From Undaria pinnatifida (Eukaryota > Sar > Phaeophyceae > Laminariales > Alariaceae): 64,000 nt of DNA. The translations under genes were made by a program, and so were the position numbers. This document shows positions 58,301 to 64,000 of this stretch, piece after piece. How positions within the stretch are numbered: the stretch's first letter is position 1; each line of letters opens with the position of its first letter. The notes below the pieces were generated by a model that saw nothing but the letters and a program-made list of their open reading frames with translations, ran no database searches and had not been told where the DNA came from. Location of the stretch: contig JABAKD010000030.1 of NCBI GenBank assembly GCA_012845835.1, positions 12,441,580-12,505,579 on the forward strand, in the 5' to 3' direction.

Positions 58301-60521
58301 TGACAGCGCCAATAAGTTCTTTTGTTTTCTGGTGTGGCCACTCCAGAGACAGCAATGGGTATTACTATGTTACTGCTTCGTGGGTGCCTTACCATGTTCA
58401 CACTACATGATGCGACCATTCCCCTTGTGCGGAGTTAGGGCTCTCCACCCCGCACAATATGATCTTACTCGATAACCATCCTGGTGACCGCCAAAAAAAA
58501 AAATGGTACCCTGGTTGTCTGGCGGGGGGCGGGGGGGGGCGTTAGATGTGTTGAGGATCTCTCGGAATTGTTTTTGGGTTGCATGCCCCAGCCATGTACA
58601 AGGCCCACAAAGCTAGGTTCGCCGTGGGAATGGGGTATGGTTGTGTATATGCGTTATCCGCTTTCGCGATCGATCCCCGACGGCTCAGGGCTCTCGTCGA
58701 CGGTTCAAGGCTCGGGTACTGTGTCTCTATCTAAGGGGAGCGCGGACTATCTGGCTGATATGGTGGAGAGGGAGGGGGGTGGCGTTCCGGGTGCTGGGCT
58801 AGCGTCTTCTAGTAGAAAGCTGTGACTGCGCCACCTTTTTTTGTCTTTATTAATACTAGTCGTGTTGAGTTTTAGGCTAACTGCGCGCAGATTGGTCGTT
58901 TGTTCTCTGGTTGCCGTTGACGAAGTCGGTCGGTAACAAGCTAAATCTAGGCGGTAGAGCACACCAGGTATACCGGTAAGTCATCTGCTCCTACTCTGTG
59001 TAGGTATAATGTATTTCTGTATGGTTTCTGTATTAAAGAGTTCCCCGAGTATCGACTGATCCGTCCTCCATGATGACATTTTAGCGATGATACAGACGTC
59101 GGCATCCCCTCCCCCCTCCACGCGCACGCCACACTCGCCTGCTCCGCCACCAAACCCTGGCCAGGACATGTGGGATAGGAGAGATTTACAGCTGATTGGC
59201 GTGCTAGCCCTCAGAGAGATCATTCTAGCTCTTGAACGGGAACGGTTGAACTTTGAGAGGGACGGCGCTGAGCAGGAGCTGACGGCAGGGAGCGTGTGTC
59301 GCCGGAATTGCTTCACGGTGAAGGTAATCATCTCACGTTGTAAGCCCTCTCCGATGGGTACATAGCAAGAAGCCGCTGATTTTGGTGGGTGTCGTCCTCC
59401 TGTCACGCCTCCTGAAACAACGGTGGCGTAGTCTTGTGGTGCTCGAGGATTTGGGGGTCGAAGGTTTTCCCACCGGGGTCATGGGCAGGGGGTCCGTGGG
59501 TCTGAACAAGACTTCTAGTTCGGTAGCATCCCGTTCTGCTCTACTCTCTCGATAATGTTGTTGCCGGGCTACTTGCACCCCCCCCCCCTCTCCCTCCATA
59601 CTGCCGAGCTGTAGCCATTGGGTGGAGGAGGAAGAAGGCGCACAGAGCTGCCCTTGTGGCAACGCAGACGAGAGTAGAACCTATGTAGTGGGAAAATATA
59701 AACTGTAACAGGAGGTGCGGAATGTGTCGGGAGTACATAAGGAAGACAGTTCGGATGTGACATGGAGAAGCGTGGTATACTAGATAGTAGCGAGGACACG
59801 ATCATTATCCTAGGAGATGAAGAGTGGCCACAGACGACCAAAGAGGAAGAAAGAGAAGAGGTAAGCAAAACATGTTTAATGTAATGTATGGAAAAAACGT
59901 ATTGAGCGCCTTAATGTTGGAGGTGTCTCTATTACGAGTGGCAACGGCGCTCCGTCGCGAAAGGGATGCGCGGTCAATAGTTAAATGACTAAGGCGAGCA
60001 ACAAGTGAGTACGCGTCCCCCCCCACCCCCCCCCGCCCCCCCCACCCCCCTCCAAGCAAGCTAGCAATTGTAGAGGGATTATATCAGGTATGGATACAAA
60101 AAGTGCACTTGCTCGACCGAATATTCCCCTGACCCTAACCCTGACCTCCATCCACCTCCAGGCTAGCACGGACATCGCCGCGGCGAGGGCGATCATGGAG
60201 TCCAAGGGCGTCCGCTTCCTACCCGTCGTCGCCGATGTGCCGCCAGCCACCTCCCTGTTCGGAAGCGATGCACCTTTCGCAAGAACCTGGCCGGGGCAAC
60301 GTCGAGAAGAGCTCGCAGAAGGACAAAAGGACAGCAATCATACGTCGTTACCCTTCGAGCAGCTGCCGCGGGTTGTTGTCGGCGTGCTTAGCAGAGATTC
60401 GGTGCGCATCGCGGGGAGGCTAACGGAGACTGAACGCGCGATTCGAGACCGACCGCTATCGACACCGGCTGTTACCGACAGCGCTCGTACCGACGGCACA
60501 GATCGGGGGCAAAACGAGTAA
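46304..60521 (+). CDS. CLC-family chloride channel/transporter with two CBS domains, predicted plastid-targeted
   Basis: Twelve exons with matching phases give 934 residues: 46304-46940, 48286-48511, 49294-49525, 50197-50418, 51352-51471, 52377-52469, 53423-53530, 54668-54898, 55692-55868, 57772-58011, 59165-59323 and 60162-60521. Residues 1-32 are a hydrophobic signal peptide ending TSA|F, an ASAFAP-like plastid-import site. The channel core follows from about 205. It holds GPGLGG (267-273 region, a GSGIP-motif equivalent), GNSLGPEGPAVELG with gating Glu309, GIFFALEIVK, SGLVGGTFAPSLFLGA (520-535) and LYRAPLTGSLLLFELTK. Two CBS domains (about 683-790 and 800-905) form the regulatory C-terminus; an Ala/Glu-rich insert of about 45 residues splits the first. 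The closest group is plant CLC-e/-f-like proteins of plastids (recalled, not searched). Ile363 replaces the proton-coupling Glu of exchangers, suggesting channel-like transport. Confidence 0.93.
47312..47415 (+). repeat. 14-bp minisatellite (ccagactccaccaa)n
   Basis: About seven units, some with aaactccagctacc variants, lie in the first CLC intron directly upstream of a family C element. Confidence 0.85.
47458..47620 (+). repeat. Dispersed repeat family C, copy 4
   Basis: Contains tttatcctccggcgaatgg, aaagcttaattccaccac, cacgtattttcatacgtg, aactcagttgtattcgcac, ccagcgctagctggcg and gacagcgcgagctgtccct. It lies in the first CLC intron. Confidence 0.75.
48160..48285 (-). repeat. Family B partial copy 3 plus poly-C splice tract
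   Basis: An inverted left half of family B (tctcgaacgggatccgtggtcaatgatcaaatgtctaaggc, split here) runs into 50 bp of nearly pure C (48231-48271). That C tract serves as the pyrimidine tract for the CLC exon 2 acceptor at 48285. Confidence 0.6.
49793..49869 (+). repeat. Perfect 38-bp tandem duplication
   Basis: Two copies of a unit made of ccccccgcgttccgagcagc and agaatcagttgttttg lie in a CLC intron. The near-identity suggests a recent event. Confidence 0.85.
54005..54372 (-). repeat. Nested cluster: family A half-copy and family B half-copy, both inverted
   Basis: 54005-54210 is the reverse complement of the left 190 bp of family A, ending in a run of C (its poly-G head). 54245-54372 is the reverse complement of the left part of family B (cgcattgagcgccc, gttggtgtctcc, ggatccgtggtcaat). 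Both lie in the CLC intron between exons 7 and 8. Confidence 0.7.
55890..56175 (+). repeat. Two family A left-half copies in tandem
   Basis: Copy at 55890-56060: poly-G, tcatgcatggccgtagtcg, cctcgcatccca, gcacgtcgggtttttaccga, aagcgcgaagcgcc. Copy at 56068-56175: gtactcatatcaatcatgg, agaccatggaccctcgca, gagcacgtcgggtt. They are plus strand, in the CLC intron between exons 9 and 10. Confidence 0.7.
56202..56258 (+). repeat. 9-bp minisatellite (gtcactaat)n
   Basis: About six units lie in a CLC intron. Confidence 0.9.
56424..56530 (+). repeat. Poly-C low-complexity tract
   Basis: The tract from 56484 to 56529 is almost pure C, interrupted only by two A residues; shorter C runs start at about 56426. 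The minus-strand Gly-rich frame over it is an artefact. Confidence 0.85.
57127..57530 (+). repeat. 12-bp minisatellite (agtagactaatc)n, about 33 units
   Basis: About 400 bp of imperfect 12-bp units with substitutions such as agtagactattc and agtaagctaagc. The repeat length is divisible by three, so it stays open in several frames and reads Ser/Arg/Leu/Ile repeats on both strands. It lies in the CLC intron between exons 9 and 10. Confidence 0.9.
57595..57745 (-). repeat. Family B partial copy 5
   Basis: Inverted left half (aaacgtattgaacgct, ctaggagtacg, tcgaaagggatgcgtgg) ending in a short poly-C run. It lies immediately upstream of CLC exon 10. Confidence 0.55.
58025..58521 (+). repeat. Dispersed repeat family A, full copy 2, with poly-G head
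   Basis: A long g-rich tract (58025-58075) leads into gtactcagtttgtgcatgg. The following 450 bp match 6936-7414 closely, including the ccttactttcttgcttatgg-like region and the A-tract plus ccctggttgtct end. It lies just after CLC exon 10. Confidence 0.8.
59868..60055 (-). repeat. Family B partial copy 6
   Basis: Inverted left half (cgtattgagcgcctt, ttggaggtgtctctatta, cgaaagggatgcgcgg, ttaaatgactaaggc) ending in a poly-C tract (60018-60050). It lies in the last CLC intron. Confidence 0.65.
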
Positions 60522-61911
60522 AACCCCGGCGCGGTATATTATAGACCGGGCGAGGTTTTGGTAGGAGGCACCAAGTTAACCCGCTTTGAAGTGCACCCAC
60601 CTTCTTGGTTTCAAACTACTTGAATACTTGAAATTTGTGTGTGATCATTTTCCCCGTGGTGAAAGGGTTTAGCGTCGGCCCGCTGCACCGCAGTGGCCCT
60701 GTAGATTGGGTGCGAGGCACCAAAGACAGCACCGGCGCCGCACTTTGCCGCAGCGCCCCCTGTATACGGTACCTGGTACCTTCTTTTCATGCGGTTGGTG
60801 GGAGTTTTCGCCGGTTTTGTGTGTTTGGGACCGCCGCGGGGTGTGGGGACGGTTGCGCTTTCTGTAACCTACTTCCTACTTGCAGCCGTGTTGTAATCGG
60901 GAGGCTGTTCCGCTTTTGACCTGTGGTATGTTGTGCCCAGGTTCGTTGCAAGGGTTTCGGGTGAGGGAACGAGAAGGATGGCATCCATTTTTTTCTTCTG
61001 TTGCATTTGATTTATCGACATATCCGCCTCGAAATGGAGAGATAACTCTGGTGCAAACCTCACGCTATGCGCCAGAGATACTTTGGGCGATGAAATACCA
61101 AAGGGGGGCCTGCGTCACAATACATATTATGTAGAGTAGAGGCAGCGTGCTGCGAACAGGAAGTCGTATCGTTGCCCATTTTGCCGTGCGAGCGGCATTG
61201 TTGTTGCATATATAGAGCACCGTCGTTATCCTGCGGGAGTTTGGCCCCATCGTGTACCGCTATGAGTTCGGCCCCATCGTACTCTGTACCACCATCCAGT
61301 ACATTAGCGGTGGAAATGTGTCAAGCATACGTTCCCTTTTTTTAGCGCGCTCGCTTCGGGGGGGCGCGAGAACGAAGACGATCTCCGTAGCTGTCCGCGT
61401 GCTCGCATACGTTTTATCTTGAGTGTGTGCGCAGCTTTTCCTGTAGTAACATGTTGTCTATTAGTGGGTTGATTGCGCGTTCTCCGGTTGTGAAATGCGC
61501 TGGGGGGGGGCGGGGGCGGGGCGAACTGTTTTGTTTCCGTTACGTTTCGTTTGCCGATATACCCGCCGCGTGAGAGAGCGCCCCGGCCCAAGCCCAAAGA
61601 CAGCGCGGAAGACCAAACAGGCGATGAAATATCAAAGAGTACAATAATAGCGCAATGGCAGCGTGTAGCGAACAACGGGAAGTTACATTTTTCCATCGGG
61701 CCTTGAAAGCATTTTATGCCTACTTGGCATACCACCGTCGATGTGTTGCGGCGGTTTGACCCCGCCGTCTACACCATCCGATGGTTTAGCGGCAGTAAAG
61801 ATATAGACATAGTCTAGGTATGTTTAGTTTTTCTTTCCTAGCCAAGATTCGAAAGAAGCAGGAAGCGAATTTCAGGGGTTCAGTTGAGTCAATCATTGTG
61901 CGTGCAGTCCT
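60522..61911. other. Intergenic stretch with a diverged direct repeat
   Basis: No gene is supported. Bases 61016-61217 and 61550-61740 look like diverged copies of one segment of about 200 bp. Both run through cgatatacccgcc / cgacatatccgcc, ggcgatgaaata-caaa and ggcagcgtg-agcgaac / ctgcgaac, and end in a caccgtcg block. CLC 3' processing signals should lie near 60530-60700 but are not distinct. Confidence 0.45.
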
Positions 61912-62244
61912 ATGGCTGGGCTCCACGTGGATCTTTCCAAGATCCGCCCGGTGCAAGTGGTCTCAGCGCGTCCGTTGGGCTCAGGGTTCCGCGAGCTACT
62001 TCAAGAGGCAGGATTTCCCGCCCGATATATTCCCAATCAGGGAGGCAAGGTCCCGCAGTTCGAACATGGTAGTGCATTAATAGAGCAGTGGACGCAAGTA
62101 TACGCGAGTGATAGTGTAGTACTTGTCGTTTGCAGCGACGAAGGAGATGAAGAGTATTGGCAGCTCTCGATCGATGAAAACTGTTGTAAACCAAGTTCTG
62201 TTTGGTATCCTACCCACAGCGCACTTGGTGGTTGTGCGTTCTAA
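61912..62244 (+). CDS. Small hypothetical ORF
   Basis: A 110-codon plus-strand frame whose product has mixed, protein-like composition (MAGLHVDLSKIRPVQVVSAR, then RELLQEAGFPARYIPNQGGK and VVLVVCSDEGDEEYWQL). No domain is recognised. No clear splice sites or neighbouring exons support it, so it could be a single-exon gene, an exon of a gene running off the right edge, or chance. Confidence 0.25.
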   Translation: MAGLHVDLSKIRPVQVVSARPLGSGFRELLQEAGFPARYIPNQGGKVPQFEHGSALIEQWTQVYASDSVVLVVCSDEGDEEYWQLSIDENCCKPSSVWYPTHSALGGCAF

Positions 62245-62796
62245 GGGCTTCCCGTTTTTGTCTCGAGGGGGCACCGATTCCCATTGTGCGTTAGACATAC
62301 ACGGCTAACTTTTCGCACGAAGGTTTGGCCCATAGGCATGCGTTTGGAAAGCAAACCCTGGATCCCCTGATCAACCACGCCTCCAAATCAGCAAGAATTG
62401 GCGGCAATAAACCCTTTTTCCCTAACCCCATAATAGTATTCTAGTCTATTTCTAAGTGTTTTGTGCTCATGTCGGGTGTGCAGTGCTAAAGGCGCGGGAG
62501 GAGCGCAACTAACGTTGGGTTGGTCCACATAAAGGTCTTGCTGTTGTACTCTTGTGCGCCCACACCAATCCTTTCAACTATATTAAGCATTGGATTAGAT
62601 GAGGCCTCCTGCCCCAGCAAGTTTGCCGCAGAGTTTGTGCAGCTGTTACCGTCGATTGACGCTATGACCACTAACGACACGCGGGTACAGTGACAAAGAA
62701 ATGGCAGCCGCGTTCTCACGAAACCGTCTGATCAAAATAGCGTAAGCGCGCAGCTGTACGAGTGGCATCGTAATGCGCATGTCCCATAATCCTTGC

Positions 62797-62913
62797 AATG
62801 AATGCCATGAATGCCATGAATGACATGAATGACATGAATGACATGAATGCCATCAATGACAATGACATGAATGACATGAATGTCATGAATGACATGCATG
62901 ACATGAATGCCAT
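62797..62913 (+). repeat. 9-bp minisatellite (atgaatgac/atgaatgcc)n
   Basis: About 12 units. It encodes Met-Asn-Asp/Ala repeats in one frame, which is an artefact of the unit length. Confidence 0.9.
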
Positions 62914-63221
62914 TCTACTACGCGCGGCAGAGGTGCACACCATGATTTTCTGGGACTTCAAAGTTGAAGAGAGCTCTACAGTGCACCTCTCCCAAAAACT
63001 GATTTTAGAGAAAAAAAAACAAACGTTCTACGTACCCGATGAACATTCCGACAATCCTAGCCTGGCGTATCGTAACAAACAGCCAAACTTTTCGTAAAAA
63101 ACAAGGATGAAATTCCGACGATTTTGTACTACTAACAGTAGATTAAGGCGTCCCGTCGCTCAAAAACAGTCTTCAGCGAAGAATTGCAACCTCTATTGCA
63201 AAACCCGTCCAATATACAGTA

Positions 63222-63253
63222 TTCTATTCTACTCTACTCTACTCTACTCTACT
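63222..63253 (+). repeat. (tctac)n microsatellite
   Basis: Five to six units of tctac/ctact. Confidence 0.85.
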
Positions 63254-63933
63254 TCGGACACTCCACCTGCCCGAAGAGGCAGCCCGGGAATCTTCGTGTG
63301 GTCGGTCGATGCTGTAATCGTCGTGCCTATCGTGTCTATCGATCCTTCCCCTTTCAATAAGTCCTCAATGGTTGCATCATTGCATCATTGGCAGTTCGCA
63401 TGGCAAGATCTTGCGTGCCATCGCCAAGCAGCGGCGGCATAAATTTAAGAGAGCCCTCAACTGCTGTCGATTCGAATCGACCCAAGGAATTCCATGGCCA
63501 CTGCCTAACACGTAGAACGATGGCAATGCTTTATGAAAAATTCTACTTGTAACGACGTCAGCTTTGAGTTCGACGAATTTAGGGTCGATACTCATTTTTG
63601 CAAACTGGTGCTTACTATTATACCGATCGCCCGTCTTTGGTAAGTTTCATCAATTTAAACTTTACATAAGATGACATTGTATGATGCTATCTATCATTTA
63701 TAACTGTCAAGGTATTAGGGGGGTATTAGTCCGTTTGACCACTTGCAAAAAGGTTAACCAATAGCTTACCCAAATTAAGCCTTACGACACTCCCGCCCCT
63801 GAAACGGCCGGATAGCAGGTCGGCCGGATATACGGGCGGACTTGTCAATATCCAAGCGGTTTCATCTCCTGGGGATACCAGGGAAAGTTTTTTTCAATTT
63901 CGACAAGGGGAAAGCATGAAAAAGTTCATTATT
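63254..63933. other. No supported feature
   Basis: I see only short open frames and no recognisable repeat family here. Confidence 0.35.
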
Positions 63934-64000
63934 GTGGATGATGGGATTCGAACCCACGACCCAAAAACCCATGGTCTGTCGACGACGCCATTTGTTGTGT
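63934..64000 (-). tRNA. tRNA-like sequence cut by the window edge, probably a tRNA-derived fragment
   Basis: On the minus strand, gtgggttcgaatcccat forms a good T-arm with the internal promoter B-box, preceded by an A-box-like ggcgtcgtcgacagacc. The segment that should be the anticodon arm has only a short stem with an oversized loop. The 5' end is outside the window. It may be a tRNA pseudogene or the head of a SINE rather than a working tRNA. Confidence 0.35.

Noticed and set aside
1-64000. CRISPR arrays, bacterial operons, prophage or giant-virus gene clusters
   Set aside because: Regular repeats here lack unique spacers, the genes are spliced, and no cluster of viral or bacterial genes was recognised.

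Overview
This window is nuclear DNA from an intron-rich eukaryote. The best fit is a brown alga or a close photosynthetic stramenopile with an Ectocarpus-like genome. Three things point there. Coding exons of about 80-300 bp sit between introns of 0.3-3 kb that are full of repeats. One predicted protein starts with a signal peptide followed by a TSA|F...P site, the 'ASAFAP'-type plastid-import signature of algae with red-derived complex plastids. Degenerate CCCTAA-type repeats are also present. No bacterial operons, rRNA genes, CRISPR arrays or intact autonomous transposons were seen. All gene models below were built by reading both strands and matching splice sites and codon phase; none has transcript support.

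Layout, left to right. (1) About 1-11.5 kb: gene-poor repeat DNA, and a minus-strand gene whose N-terminal domain looks like the SANT/Myb-like domain of stramenopile proteins (exons at 11545-11010, 9906-8486 and 6685-6540, perhaps ending at 4185-3776). A degenerate telomere-like array (6040-6480) lies just beyond its third exon. (2) 14.1-21.4 kb: a minus-strand RRP6/EXOSC10-family DEDDy 3'-5' exoribonuclease with an HRDC domain and, unusually, a hydrophobic C-terminal tail. It carries a broken duplicate of a catalytic exon in an intron. (3) 22.2-23.4 kb: a minus-strand low-complexity hypothetical protein. (4) 24.4-30.3 kb: a plus-strand TspO/MBR-like (tryptophan-rich sensory protein-like) membrane protein with its N-terminus unresolved. 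(5) 34.3-46.0 kb: a complete minus-strand NAA35/MAK10 gene, the auxiliary subunit of the NatC N-terminal acetyltransferase, in 11 exons. (6) 46.3-60.5 kb: a complete plus-strand CLC chloride channel/transporter with two CBS domains, 12 exons and 934 aa, with a predicted plastid-targeting presequence. NAA35 and the CLC gene are divergent and start only 322 bp apart. (7) 60.5-64 kb: repeats, one doubtful small ORF and a tRNA-like fragment at the right edge.

The genes are unrelated housekeeping or organelle functions (RNA decay, N-terminal acetylation, anion transport) and do not form a pathway. The accessory interest is in the non-coding DNA. At least five short dispersed repeat families recur across the window and sit preferentially in introns. 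Two of these families share a common head that abuts a poly-G tract. A pair of elements with about 22-30 bp terminal inverted repeats looks like a MITE family, and many minisatellites are present.
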